Assembly (NCBI RefSeq): GCF_016906535.1
Contig: NC_057385.1
Span: forward strand, 496,001 to 560,000
DNA: 64,000 bases
Direction of reading: 5' to 3'
DNA from: Rhizoctonia solani
Lineage: Eukaryota; Basidiomycota; Agaricomycetes; Cantharellales; Ceratobasidiaceae
A program made the translations under genes and the position numbers. The notes below the pieces were generated by a model, which was not told where the DNA came from, searched no databases, and was given only the letters and a program-made list of their open reading frames with translations. Below are positions 1 to 11,173 of this stretch, one piece after another (within the stretch, counting starts at the first letter, position 1; each line of letters begins with the position of its first letter).

Positions 1-240
1 TACTGTTTATCTACTCAGCTGAATTTATATATATTTAAATGAGTGAGAAAACAGCATATATGCAAAAGGCATTGCATATTAAGGGTATTCCTGAGCTTTG
101 TAGGTTTTGTAAAGGTCACTATTGGATAGAGGGACCTTGAAAACCTTAGTTTGCATCTTCATCTCATTTATTTACTGTGAGATTACTAGTGTAATTAATA
201 AAATAAGTACAGATTAAAGAAGAAATGTCATATCCATAAC
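1..240 (-). mobile_element. End of a family C LTR, cut by the window edge
   Basis: This stretch matches 32733-32971 almost base for base. That second copy is the terminal part of a complete 1520-bp C LTR. On the minus strand the C terminus begins TGTTATGGATATG at base 240. It interrupts the gag reading frame of element A1. The other end and the second target duplicate lie outside the window. Confidence 0.8.
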
Positions 241-772
241 AGGCTGGAGGCTGCGCCAAGGAGATGACAGGTGCTGGTGGAGGTCCTTGGGGGGCTGGAG
301 CCAGTCCCAAAGGGAAGGAGGATGAGGGATAGGGGTTAAAGAGGGAGAGGGGGTTGCGCCTAGGGGCCCCTGTGGAAATGATGGGAGCTGGGGCCCCAAG
401 GGGGAATTGAGCCTTGCCAATAGGCTTGGCTTTGGGCGCAGCCTGGGGAGTTTCCTCAACTGCAGGGGGTTTTTGATCTTCAGGGGTGTGGGGGCCCTGG
501 GATTGCTGGAGTTGGGTGAGCCCATCCTTGATAACATTGACCATTTGGGAGATGTTTTTGGCATTGGTGCAAACCTCTCAATTAATCTTGGTTTGTTCCA
601 AGAGGGTCTGCTCAATACAGTTGACTTGTGCTTGTAACCCCCATAGGAGGCAGATGACTTGTTCAAGGCTGACTTTGCCAAGCTCAGGGGAGGCTGGCGG
701 AAAGTTGGGTCCCAGCTGTCCTTGATTGACAGGGGAGCGGGCTCAAGAGGGTGGCCTGGAGCGGGTTGCCAT
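241..772 (-). pseudogene. gag: gag of Ty3/gypsy element A1 (5' part, broken)
   Basis: The frame starts MATRSRPPS at 772 on the minus strand, meets an in-frame TGA at 743-745 (codon 10), then continues open through a leucine-rich, coiled-coil-like N-terminal region into a proline-rich linker, where the C LTR interrupts it at 241. It is homologous to the A2 gag (32972-33662), which carries the same TGA at the same codon. The capsid and zinc-knuckle parts would lie beyond the left edge. The family role is assembly of the retroelement particle. The TGA probably comes from CGA. Confidence 0.75.
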
Positions 773-1255
773 GGTATGTGTGGGGTACAAGCGTCCAGCG
801 TGGATGGTTGCCCAAGAGGAAGATTGAGGGGGGGTGCGGGAGGTAATGGTGGGAGATGGGGGACTAGTGGTGCCTATATCAGGACTTATGAGCGCTTTAC
901 TATGGCTATTGCTAAACCTCTGCGTCAAACAACCTAGCGTTGGACAGTAAGTGCCGCTAATTACAGCCGTGGGTGGGCGTAATGTAGGGTCTAGTCTCTG
1001 CAAGCGGGTGTATCTGCTGTCTGAGGTCACTGGTAGATGGTGCGGCAACCGTTGGTATGCGGACAATTAGAACCTGTTAGCCTTATAGCAATTTGGTACT
1101 ACCTGGGGCCAACGCTAGTTTGATTATTGATAGCAAAAGGCAAGCCCAATCAGGTGATTTCCCTTGTGCTAGTACTAGGGGCCTTCTTGTTGTTGAGCTA
1201 AGTAGTGGTTGTGCTAGTGGCATGGTTTGCAACCAACTTAAGGTCAATTACCTAG
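773..1255 (-). other. 5' leader of element A1 with self-complementary PBS
   Basis: This is the untranslated leader between the 5' LTR and gag. Bases 1241-1253 hold a 13-nt primer-binding site two bases from the LTR. It is the exact reverse complement of AGGTAATTGACCT within the adjacent LTR (about 1500-1512). I see no other conserved feature in the leader. Confidence 0.7.
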
Positions 1256-1825
1256 TGTCCTAGACGTCTGTAAGGACGTCAAGGGTGCAGGCACTTGTGG
1301 CCGTGTGACTAATACAATATACCACTTAAGGCGGCAAGGTTCTACCCTACAACATACTAACTACTAACTATGGTGACAAGACGCTGTAAGGCGTTGATGA
1401 GCTACCTAAGTACAGTGGTAAGAATGCTTAAGGCGTGGGGCTAAGTATTTACTGGGCTATAAGGCCCTTGTACAGTGTTGTGATGCAATAAGAGGTAATT
1501 GACCTGGGTGTTACCATGGTTGGTTGGCCTCCTTATATATTACAGAGATGAACTAATTACAAATGCATAATGTGCAAAACCATATCCAATAAGAACCCTG
1601 CTCCATAGTTGGCCTTACTCATGCATACGTGTCACTGACATGTCATGATGACATCATAGGTGGAGGTGGCTACGTGTGATGAGTAAGTGCAGATGGGGAT
1701 GTGGCTTGGCGCTGAGCGTATGATATAAGCGCCAAAGTCATGTGATTGACAATGTAGTCCAATTGTCTTTGTTTAAATTCAAGAAATTGGGAATAAATTC
1801 CCTGGTATCAATTGTGTCTACAACA
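1256..1825 (-). repeat. 5' LTR of element A1 (family A)
   Basis: This LTR is 570 bp, the same length as both A2 LTRs, with TG...CA ends (TGTTGTAGACAC at the minus-strand start, TCTAGGACA at the end). It has a minus-strand TATATAAGG box about 30 nt upstream of the self-primer. The LTR sits in D sequence; ATATA at 1826-1830 is the expected right-hand target duplicate, but the left one is outside the window. Confidence 0.85.
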
Positions 1826-4609
1826 ATATATATCCACTGTCAAAGATATATATAGTATACATGATGCACAGTGATATATTAATAATATAAGTTGCTGGGG
1901 GACGTTGCACTCCCCCTGCCCCCCTAGCCGCAGGCCAATGTTAATGCCCATGGGCAAGGTCTGAATAATATGTTATTATAGAAGAGATTATGTCATCCCC
2001 CCCACCTCAAATCTGTGGTAGTTTAGTATAGTATTTGATAAAGGACTGGAGGGGGGGAGGTCATGTGACCCTGGTGGACTGTCAGTCTCTAAGTCATGAG
2101 CGCTTAGAGTAATGACAGTTCTGACTGCATATATGTGAGTATATGCGGCCTTCTAAAGACTGTGGAATATCCTATTAGTAGGTGGCTTGGTCAGGAGACA
2201 TGCCAGCAAAGGCATGGGTCATGACATTGCCCCCCTTTTAAGCACAAGTCTAGGGGACCTAGATCTGTGCAAAATAAGAGGAAAGCTACCTCTAACAGGA
2301 TACTAGCACTGAATGGACAGAAAAAAATTTCCCATTTTTGACAGTAATTGGCCAACAGTCATTGGCCAACTACACATGGTTCATCTTGATAGTCCATCCT
2401 CCATAGCCTTTAGTTGAAAGTAGTGACATGGTTGTAACTCTCCTCTTGACCTTGGAGTAGTTACCGCCCTGTAACCCTACTTTCTTCTCTCTACTCTATC
2501 CCCCTTTTAGTGCAAGTTTTAGGGGACCTGAAATTGCACTTATTGAAAATGACTTGACCAATTTTCAATGAAATGCTGTTTGTTCAATATTTGCAGTCAT
2601 TTATCACTGCCTTCTTCCCTCCCAGGGTCCAAGTAAGGCTAGCTGGAATTGAACCAGACTTATAGAGCTAGACCAAGAGCCTTACTAACCCTGAAGTAGA
2701 TTAAAGATCATGAAGTAGGAGAGGTAAAGCTAGCTGGGGTTGAACCAGCCTTTTAGCAGACCACACACTCTACCATCCCCACCATGATCTAAGGAAGTAC
2801 TAATATTGGCAGCCATTTATCACTGCCTTCTTCCCTCCCAGGATCCAAGTAAGGCTAGCTGGAATTGAACCAGACTTATAGAGCTAGACCAAGAGCCTTG
2901 CTGATCCTGAAGCAGATAAAAGACCATGAAGTAGGAGAGGTAAAGCTAGCTGGGGATGATCCAGCCTTTTAGCAGACCACACACTCTACCATTCCTACCA
3001 TGGTCCAAGGAAGTACTGATCAAACTGATGGAAAGGGTGCTTAACCATATGTCTGTGTGCTAGAGGTGAAGATCAATCCTCTCAAGTAGTCTTGAAGCAA
3101 GAATTGACTGATAGGTAAGAAAGACTTCTTCCTTATAATGGAAAAGCTGTTGATCATTGAGTATAAGTAGATATGTCAATAGGTAAGGTTAGCTGGAATT
3201 GAACCAAGCTCTCCCCTCTCCAAGAACCTTATTATTCCTATGACCTAGATAGAGGGGGGACCCTAAACCCCTCAGAAAGAGTAAGAAGTAGTACTCAATG
3301 TTGTAAGACTCAGTCCCTTCTGAGTAAGTAGTATGATCTTGACCTATGCTGACTTGGGAAAGGTATGATTACTAGTTAGATATATGGTTGATTAAGCAAG
3401 GATAAGGGAATGGAAGCTGGACCAAAAGCATTCCATTGCCTGAAGGAGACCTTAATGTTCTGACATCATGATAGAGAGAGTTCATGATATCAAATGTTTA
3501 CTCATGTTTACACACAATGGTTATGTGATCACCAATAAATGGTCACAAGTTCACACATTAAGGGAGCATGCCTCCCTGGACCTATCTAAGTTTTTGGGTT
3601 CAAAGACAGGGGAGAAAAACAAGCTGGTTTTTAAGCAGCTGTCCCCACCCCTTTATATACCTGGGCTTCACTTGGGTCTATATACATATTTCAAATTGCA
3701 GCACAGCCTCAAGAAGCAGTATGAGTCAAAGAAGCATCAGGGTCTTCTTTGATTAGCCAATCAGAAAGCAGTAAAAGAACCGGTGAGAAGAAGTTCCAGT
3801 GGAGGAGATACTATATTTGGAAGAAGTTGGAAGAAAAGAAGCTCCAGAACCTTCTAGAAGGATGAGTCATCCACATGGTGTGCACAGCCACACTCCAATA
3901 TGACTCATCCAAATTTCCTTTTATGGTAATCCTATTCCCCAATCCAGCCCAGGATAGCCGGTCACCTGCACAGCCACAATCACATGACAGTGGCATTACC
4001 ATGACAAATGGGACATGATTTGAAATAGCATATATGGTCATGTGATGTGGCTGTGTCAAATCAAATTCATGACTAATTCATCCTTGTCAGCATTGATTAC
4101 ATAATCATCAATTACATAATCAGTGATGACTAAGCATGCTTGGATTTGTCATGGTTGATTTGTAATCTTCCCAAAAGGGAAGGTGGACTTCCTTATTTGG
4201 TAACTCCTCAGTCAATACCTTCTTGACCTAGGTATTTCCTGTTTTGGAAGGAGAGTTACCATTTAAGGTAATCCAAGTACCAAGGGGTTGACCTTCATTC
4301 TTCATATGTATGATGCATCATTGATGTAGGGGCATTAGTCATCCCCACATCCCCTATAGGCAATACATATACACATATATGTATATATATACTGGGTATA
4401 GGTAAGCAGCTTGTTTTCAATATCATAACCCATATCTGGAAAGGTTATTACCATATATATCCACTGTCAAAGATATATATAGTATATGTGATGCACAGTG
4501 ATATATGAATAATATATATTGCTGGGGGATGTTGCACTCCCCCTGCCCCCCTAGCTGCGGACCAATGTTAAGGGAGTCCGTGGGCAAGGTCTGAATAATA
4601 TATTATTAT
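1826..4609 (-). mobile_element. Non-autonomous LTR element D (LARD-like)
   Basis: Two minus-oriented D LTRs bracket a non-coding interior. The left one (1826-2226) lacks about 32 bp where A1 inserted. The right one (4421-4609) is cut by the C insertion. A purine tract (AAAAGGGGGGCAA on the minus strand, 2227-2240) abuts the start of the left LTR, as expected for a 3' LTR. The 2.2-kb interior (2227-4420) has no gag or pol domain. It holds two CCCCTTTT...GGGGACCT segments and a tandem tRNA-like repeat. A complete solo copy of the LTR lies at 61106-61569, which fixes the termini. The pairing of the two LTRs as one element is inference from orientation and the purine tract. Confidence 0.65.
2588..3025 (-). 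repeat. Tandem 219-bp repeat with tRNA-like T-arms
   Basis: Two direct copies (about 2588-2805 and 2808-3025) differ at scattered bases. On the minus strand each copy carries two B-box-like motifs, GGTTCAATTCC and GGTTCAACCCC, within 4-5 bp stems and 7-nt loops like tRNA T-arms. An A-box-like TGGTAGAGTGTG precedes the second. A further partial unit sits near 3185-3230. No unit folds as a full tRNA, so I read them as tRNA-derived repeats rather than tRNA genes. Confidence 0.6.
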
Positions 4610-4732
4610 TGTTATGGATATGACATTTCTTCTTTAATCTGTACTTATTTTATTAATTACACTAGTAATCTCACAGTAAATAAATGAGATAAAGATGCAA
4701 ACTAAGGTTTTCAAGGTCCCTCTATCCAATAG

Positions 4733-5324
4733 TGTTGTAGACACAATCAATACCAGGGAATTTATTCCCATTTTCTCGAATTTAAACAAAGGCAAACGGA
4801 CGACTTTTTTGATCACGTGACTACGGCGCTTATATCATACGCTAAGCGCCAAGCCACGTCCCCATCTGCGCTTACCTCAGCATACGTAGCCACCTCCACC
4901 TGATGACATCACTATGACACGTCAGTGACACGTATGCATGAGTAAGGCTGACTGCAGATTGGGGTTCTTATTGGTTATAGTATTGCATATATTGTATTTG
5001 TAATTAGTTCACCCTTGTAATATATAAGGAGGCCAACCAACCATGGTAACACCCAGGTTGATTACCTCTTGTTGCATTCCACTCAGTGTACAAGGGCCCT
5101 ACAGCCCAGTAACTACTTAGTTCTGCTACTTAGATAGTCCACACCGCCTTAAGCGGCTTTGTTGTTGTACTTAGATAGCTTGTCACCGCCTTAAGCGGTC
5201 TTGTTGTCGTAGGATAGCTGCTTGTTGTCGTAAATAGGTTTGTTGTTGCCTTAAGCAACTTTCTCATTGTACACCGCGGCCACAAGCGCCATCCCCCTTG
5301 ACGCCCTAACGGACGTCTAGGACA
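4733..5324 (+). repeat. Solo LTR, family A
   Basis: This is a 592-bp LTR with TGTTGTAGACAC...TCTAGGACA ends, flanked by the 5-bp target duplication AATAG (4728-4732 and 5325-5329). It has TCACGTGAC at 4813, a TATATAAGG box near 5019 and a run of CCGCCTTAAGCGG-type inverted repeats in its 3' half. Confidence 0.93.
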
Positions 5325-5876
5325 AATAGTGACCTTTACAAAACCTACAAAGCTCAGGAATACCCTTAATATGCAATGCCTTTTGCATATATGCTGTTTT
5401 CTCACTCATTTAAATATATAAATTCAGCGGAGTAGATAAACAGTAACAAGTAATATTTCTCTTGTTTGTAGTATTTATTATTCAAGATTCTATCTTGTGG
5501 CTACACACAGAAATATTCAGGGTCCCCCCTGTTGCATAGACAAGTGCTCCGGCGCTTAAATCAGCCCTTAAGCGCCAACGCACTAAATGCGCCTTTTCTC
5601 CATCACCCGGGCATCCCACACTGCCGAATCGCTTGCGCTTAGGTGCGCATGTTTGTGCGCTCCAGAATGCTGGGTCAAACTCCCAAAACGGACAACATTT
5701 GGCTGAGTTATGCCCCATTTACTGTAAGTACCCAATGCAGAGGTATCCTACCTTTGGGACTGTTTACTCCAAGGATGAAACACTTAGCCTTGGGACATCT
5801 AAGGACCCACACAGGTAAATAATGCCTTGGGGCAAACATTGCCTTGGGGCAAATATTAGGATCTGTTGTTTGTTTA

Positions 5877-6435
5877 TGTTACAAACTCCTTATTTTTACC
5901 ATTAGAATTGGACAAATTTTCTATTATTTTTACTATTTTTTACGGACTCAATATCTTTTGTTTTTCAATCACGTGATCTTGGCGCTTATATGCCGAGATG
6001 CCACGCCAAGATGCCGTGCCAAGGGCGCCTAGGAGAAATCCACACTTCTGCGCAGCACGCAGCATGCTTCTCATTTGTCCTCTGTACTTCCTTCTCTCAC
6101 GCGCACAGACCATGTAGATAGTGCGCTTTGTCTATATATACAGCAGGGAAATTGCTTGGAATCACCAAGTTGATTTTACCTTGTCTCATATTCATTGAGG
6201 AGGATTAGTCAGCCAGCTAAGTAGCAGGCCCCCAGTAGTACTCAGACGCTTACCACCCCTTAACCCACCACACCTCCAGGCCTAAGGCCCCCTTGCATTA
6301 GTTAGTAGTAGTAATCCGCCCTAAGCGGAAGTAGTTCAGCCTTGTTAGTTAGATTACATACGTATTGCTTGTAGTAGTATGGCCTTAAGCGCCCAACTCC
6401 ACCAGCGTGTGCCCACCTTACAGTGGTGCACAACA
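5877..6435 (+). repeat. Solo LTR, family B
   Basis: This is a 559-bp LTR beginning TGTTACAAAC and ending GTGCACAACA, with the target duplication GTTTA (5872-5876 and 6436-6440). The empty site is visible in reverse orientation near 32305-32310. TATATATACAG and the self-primer-like CAAGTTGATTTTAC (about 6165-6178) are present. Confidence 0.93.
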
Positions 6436-7025
6436 GTTTACCATGTACCAAAGTATTGGCTCCCTCAAGTGTTTCAGTTGCCACATATACCTCCTGTACC
6501 CCCTCTTGGTATCAATCATGTATATACTTGTTTGTGCGCCTTCTCAGGGTATAAAAGGACCCTGTGAAGACGCTTCTAATGTATCCATTTATCCACTCTT
6601 ATATATTGACATATACACACAAGCCTTTAACAGCTTATCTGCGCATTTACTTTAGTGATTGACTCACTGTAAATAGCATAGGAGGTTATTTGGCGCACTA
6701 AGACCATAGGCCAGTCCCAACAGACACAGGGTAACCTATTAGTGTACTTACTGCAACCCTGTGCCCCTTGACTGTCACAGTTGTTGAGTTCAACATTGAG
6801 TATAGTGCAACAATACTGTGAGGATTGTTGTGATTGAGTGATAGTGTTTCAATCCACCATACCCCTCATATTGTAGATAGCTTTATCTACAATATCTCTT
6901 AAATCCTAGATATATTTTAGGTAAACCCCATAAGTCTTAAGTCTTACTTAAGCATATATAAGTCCTATTCTTATTAGGCAAATCCTATAAATCCTGTACA
7001 TTAGTCAGGTAACCCTCTTACTTAA

Positions 7026-7585
7026 TGTTACAAACCCTAAGATATACCGTTGGATTCGCCTCTTTTTTCTAATATTTTTACTATTTTTTACGGACTCAAT
7101 ATCTGTTGTTTTTCAGTCACGTGACCTTGGCGCTTATTATGCCGAGATGCCGCGCCAAGATGCCGTGCCAAGGGCGCTTAGGAGAAATCCACGCTTCTGC
7201 GCAGCCTGAAGCACACTTCTCATTTGTTATATGTACTTCTTTTCACACGCGCACAGACCATGTAAATAGTGCGCCTCCGTCTATATATACAGTAGGGAAA
7301 TCGCTTGGAACCACCAAGTCAATTTTACCTTGTCTCATATCCATTGAGGAGGTTGCCCAGCCAGCTAAGTAGCCGGCCCCCATTAGTCATCAGTAGTCAC
7401 ACCCCTTACTTAACCTACCACACCTCCCAGGCCTAAGGCCCCTTTGCAGTAGCTTAGATAAGTAGACCGCCTTAAGCGGTATTAGGATAGCCTAGTATAG
7501 TAGTAGATTACCTTGTTGCTTGTAGTAGTACGGCCTTAAGCGCCCGCTCCACCAGCGTGTGCCCACCTTACAGTGGTGCACGACA
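7026..7585 (+). repeat. 5' LTR of B1
   Basis: The ends are TGTTACAAACC and GTGCACGACA. TCACGTGAC lies at 7117-7125, a TATATATAC box near 7282 and the primer segment CAAGTCAATTTTAC at 7315-7328. Differences from the 3' LTR are mainly CG versus CA or TG. Confidence 0.93.
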
Positions 7586-7587
7586 TT

Positions 7588-7600
7588 GTAAAATCAACTT
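7588..7600 (+). promoter_or_regulatory. Primer-binding site of B1 (self-priming type)
   Basis: GTAAAATCAACTT begins two bases after the LTR. It pairs with the LTR segment at 7315-7328 except at two adjacent positions. Those two positions are CG in the family form TCGA (see 23873), so the mismatch is explained by CpG decay on both sides. Confidence 0.65.
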
Positions 7601-8104
7601 CCTGTAGGCTTGATCAACAAGGAGAAGGCTCCCTGTACTAGCACGAGGGAAATCACGTGATTGGGGCCACCTTGCGGGATATAATAATCAAAAATCCCCC
7701 ACCCCCACGTAGTACCAAATTGCTACAAGGCAGACAAGTCCTAATCCCCCGCATACCACGTGTTTCGCCGGAACACAGTAGTTAGTGACCTTAGTCAGCT
7801 GAAACACCCGCTTGTAGAAAACCTGCTCATATCATGATCGCCAGATCTGTTGATTTGTTGTAGGGACTATCCAACGCTAGGTGCTTGACGCAAAGGTTTA
7901 GCGCCCACACACTACACAAAAACCGCCCATAAGTCCTGATATAGGCACCATCTCCCCCACGCCGTTTTCAATATTCCATCCACACGCTCTGGCGTCCCTC
8001 ACCCCTACTCCTGTCCTTCCAGCCGCTCCAGCCGCCGCTCAGTTCCATCCCATTCCCAACCACCCACTTGCAGCCCATCTCCCTCTTTGCAAGACCTGCC
8101 AAGA

Positions 8105-9295
8105 ATGGAACCGGAGCCGACCATTAGCGCTCTCCTCAAGGCTGTCACAGCCCTCACAGCCACAGTCGGGTCCCTACAGGACCAAATCCGTAACCAAGGC
8201 CAACAGCTCATTGAGCTCAAGGCCATATGCAAGGAGACCGCCGACTTACTTGGCGACAAGGACCAAGGAGGACCCCAAGTCCAAGCCAAGCCTGGCCCAT
8301 CGACTGGGCCTGTTACCCCTCCAACCCACACAGGGGGGGAAACCCACACTCCAGGCACGGTTAGGCCTGGGCTTAAGGCCCCTTTCAGGCCATCAAGAGG
8401 AACAGGGTTTGATTCAGAGGAAGAAGAGGAGCCCAGACGCCCCAAAAAGGAGCCTTGCGGCACGCCTAGGAGCCTCAGCTCCCTCACCCCATTTGACACA
8501 GGATCCAGCGTGAAGCGCCCCAAGATGGACCTCCCAGATCCTTACAAGGGAGAAGTCAGGGGTCAAAAAGCCACTCAATGGCTGGATAGGATGATGCTCT
8601 GGGTAGCCCTCCATTGTGATCAATTTGACAAGGAGGAACAGATGGTTGTGTGGATCCTATACCACATGACTGACAAAGCTGCCAACTGGGCACTTCCCAT
8701 CATTGGGACAATCATCAAGGGCGAGGGAAATCCTCCCACCACCATATCAGCCTTGACGGCCAAATTCAAGGAAGCCTTTGCGGATCCCAATGCCAAGAGG
8801 GCAGCCGCCAGGAAGATCGCCGCGCTAACTCAGACCACAACCACGGCCAAGTATGTCACCAAATTCCGCAATCTCATGGCGGAACTTGATTGGAACAAGG
8901 AAGCGTATATCGCCCAATTCACGCGCGGCCTTCACTGGAAGGTCAAGGAACTGCTGTCTACCAAGGATAGCATCCCGGACAACCTCGAAGCCATCTTTGC
9001 CGCGGCAATTAAGATTGACAATATCCGCTGCGAAAATGAGGAAAACCGTCCCAAGAAGCTCCCCGCCAAGTCCCCGGCCACCGTGGCCACTACTTCCACT
9101 ACCACCACACAACGGGTCCGCCTATCGGAAGACCCCAATTACGTTACCCCGGAGGAAAGGGACCGCCGCCGCGCGTCTGGCCTTTGTGTCAAGTGCGGCC
9201 AAAAAGGGCATGGAATTAAACAATGCCCCAATGGCTGGAAAGCCACAATCAAGGAGGTTGCCAAGGTTGCGGAGGACGAGTTGGGAAAAGAGTAG
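8105..9295 (+). CDS. gag: Gag polyprotein of B1
   Basis: This Ty3/gypsy Gag of about 396 residues forms the particle shell and binds element RNA. The first in-frame methionine is at 8105 (MEPEPTISALL). The longer B2 homologue starts upstream at a site that is ACG plus a 1-bp deletion here (about 8020), so B1 has lost that N-terminus. In order I see a coiled-coil-like N-terminus (residues about 8-50), an acidic/proline linker, the retrotransposon capsid region (DRMMLWVALHCDQFDKEEQM onward, about residues 160-310) and one CCHC zinc knuckle (CVKCGQKGHGIKQC) near the C-terminus. The stop TAG overlaps the -1 pol frame. A few neutral substitutions aside, the frame is intact. Confidence 0.88.
   Translation: MEPEPTISALLKAVTALTATVGSLQDQIRNQGQQLIELKAICKETADLLGDKDQGGPQVQAKPGPSTGPVTPPTHTGGETHTPGTVRPGLKAPFRPSRGTGFDSEEEEEPRRPKKEPCGTPRSLSSLTPFDTGSSVKRPKMDLPDPYKGEVRGQKATQWLDRMMLWVALHCDQFDKEEQMVVWILYHMTDKAANWALPIIGTIIKGEGNPPTTISALTAKFKEAFADPNAKRAAARKIAALTQTTTTAKYVTKFRNLMAELDWNKEAYIAQFTRGLHWKVKELLSTKDSIPDNLEAIFAAAIKIDNIRCENEENRPKKLPAKSPATVATTSTTTTQRVRLSEDPNYVTPEERDRRRASGLCVKCGQKGHGIKQCPNGWKATIKEVAKVAEDELGKE
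9283..9289 (+). promoter_or_regulatory. Candidate -1 frameshift heptamer of B1
   Basis: G GGA AAA sits in the gag frame (codon GGA starts at 9284), 3 nt before the stop TAG. Pol is open in the -1 frame from here. The same heptamer in the same frame occurs in B2, E and A2. Confidence 0.6.
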
Positions 9296-11173
9296 GGCCA
9301 AGGAAAGCTGCCAAAACCTTGAGCCCAAAAATAGATGTATCTGATGTATCTTGTATCAAATTTGTATCTGTGGCTTCTTTAGACTCCAATAAAAAACCAC
9401 TCCTCTATATCGATTTACACCTGAACAAATACTTGGCAGAACCCCTGAAAACCCTTATAGACTCCGGAGCAACCTCCAACTTTATTTCCCCAAGCATAGT
9501 GGAAAAATTAAAAATCCCAAAAACCCTACTTGAAAATCCACAAGTAGTGAGAATGTTAGATGGTACTATTTCACAGACTGGTCGCATTTGGCACCAGGTT
9601 CACCTTGCGGTCTCGGCCAATGGCCATACCCACTCCATTCCCTTCCTTGTTTGCCCCATTGGCAACACCCCGGCTATACTAGGCATGACATGGCTCACTA
9701 CAGAATCCCCACTCATTGATTGGCATCAAGGGACAGTCACATTCCCCAATCAGGCTCACATTGCATCTGAAGAGGAAGCAGACTCTAACCCCTTGTCAGA
9801 CCTCCCAAAGCAATACCACAAGTTTGCTAAAGTCTTTGGTGAAGAAGAATTCAAGGTGCTTCCCCCACATCGGGAATATGATATAGCCATTGATCTCCTG
9901 CCCAATGCTAAGCTTTCCCCCGGACCTATTTACGGAATGACCAATGCAGAATCCAAAGCGCTGAAGCAACACATCGACAAGGAGCTGGCAACAGGCAAGA
10001 TCCGCCCTAGTACCTCCTTGGCAGGCGCCCCGGTCATGTTTGTAAAAAAGGCAGATGGATCCCTCAGGCTGGTTGTGGATTACCAAAAGCTCAATGACGT
10101 AACCCATAAAAATGTTTACCCCCTACCAAGACAAGACGATCTCATGGCCAAACTCAGGAACGCTAAACTATTCACCAAGCTAGACTTACGTTGGGGTTAT
10201 AATAACGTCCGGATCAAGGAAGGTGATGAATGGAAGACCGCCTTCCGCACCAAATATGGGTTATTTGAGTACTTGGTCATGCCCTTTGGTCTTACAAACG
10301 CCCCGGCAGCATTTCAGCACTTCATGAATGACTTGTTTAGGGACCTCATTGACGTCACCGTGGTCATTTACTTAGATGATATACTGATCTTCTCCGAAGA
10401 CCCCAAGGAACACCCAGCCCATGTGAGGGAAGTCCTGTCAAGGTTAATGAGAAATCAACTGTTCTGCAAATTATCGAAGTGCCACTTCCACGTCACCACG
10501 GTTGATTACCTGGGTATTGTCATATCTCCTGCAGGCTTCTCAATGGATCAAAAGAAGATTGAGGCCGTCACAACCTGGCCCCAGCCCAAAACAGTCAAGC
10601 AGGTCCAAGCCTTCCTAGGGTTTGTTAACTACCTTAGGCGCTTCATCCCCAACTTCAGTTCGGTAGCACGCCCTCTTCACAATCTTACAAAGAAGGAGAC
10701 CCCTTGGTCATGGGAAACCTCAGAGGAAGCCGCGTTCAGAGAATTAAAAGCATTGGTCACGCAATCCCCAGTCCTAATCCATTCCAACCCAGCGCTACCT
10801 TATTACCTGGAAACAGATGCATCAGGGGTAGCAATGGGGGCGATACTCAGCCAACGAGGACCAGACAACCGATTACACCCCATCGCTTACATGTCCAAGT
10901 CATTCTCAGGAGCGGAAGCTAATTACGACACCCACGATAAAGAGCTCCTGGCTATCATTAAAGCACTAGAGGAATGGAGAATATTCTTGGAAGCAACGGA
11001 CAAGCCAGTACAAGTCTTCACGGATCATAGGAATCTGGAGTATTGGATGCAGGCACGGACATTCAACCGCAGGCATGCCCAATGGCGTGTATTCTTGAGC
11101 GATTTCAACTTTGAAATCCACTATCGCCCAGGAAAGCAATCAGGGAAACCGGACGCGTTGTCCAGAAGATCAG
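9290..11173 (+). pseudogene. pol: pol of B1, 5' portion (protease, RT, RNase H)
   Basis: The -1 frame is open from the heptamer to the B2 insertion. It reads an aspartic protease (LIDSGATSNF), a reverse transcriptase with intact YLDDILIF active site (about 10,370-10,395), the RT thumb (FLGFVNYLRRFIPNFSS) and an RNase H-like domain (YLETDASGVAMGAIL, then FTDHRNLEYW). It is cut at 11173 by B2 and resumes at 24135. The first half itself has no stop codon. The likely pol start position reads GTA where B2 has ATG. Confidence 0.85.

Noticed and set aside
2588..3025. CRISPR-like array
   Set aside because: Only two long repeats without spacer logic, in a eukaryotic LTR element.
2640..3230. tRNA genes on the minus strand
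   Set aside because: T-arm and B-box match, but no unit has a complete acceptor stem, anticodon arm and correct spacing.
8005..8523. 172-codon frame antisense to B1 gag
   Set aside because: It mirrors the codon bias of gag on the other strand and recurs antisense in B2 gag; a shadow.
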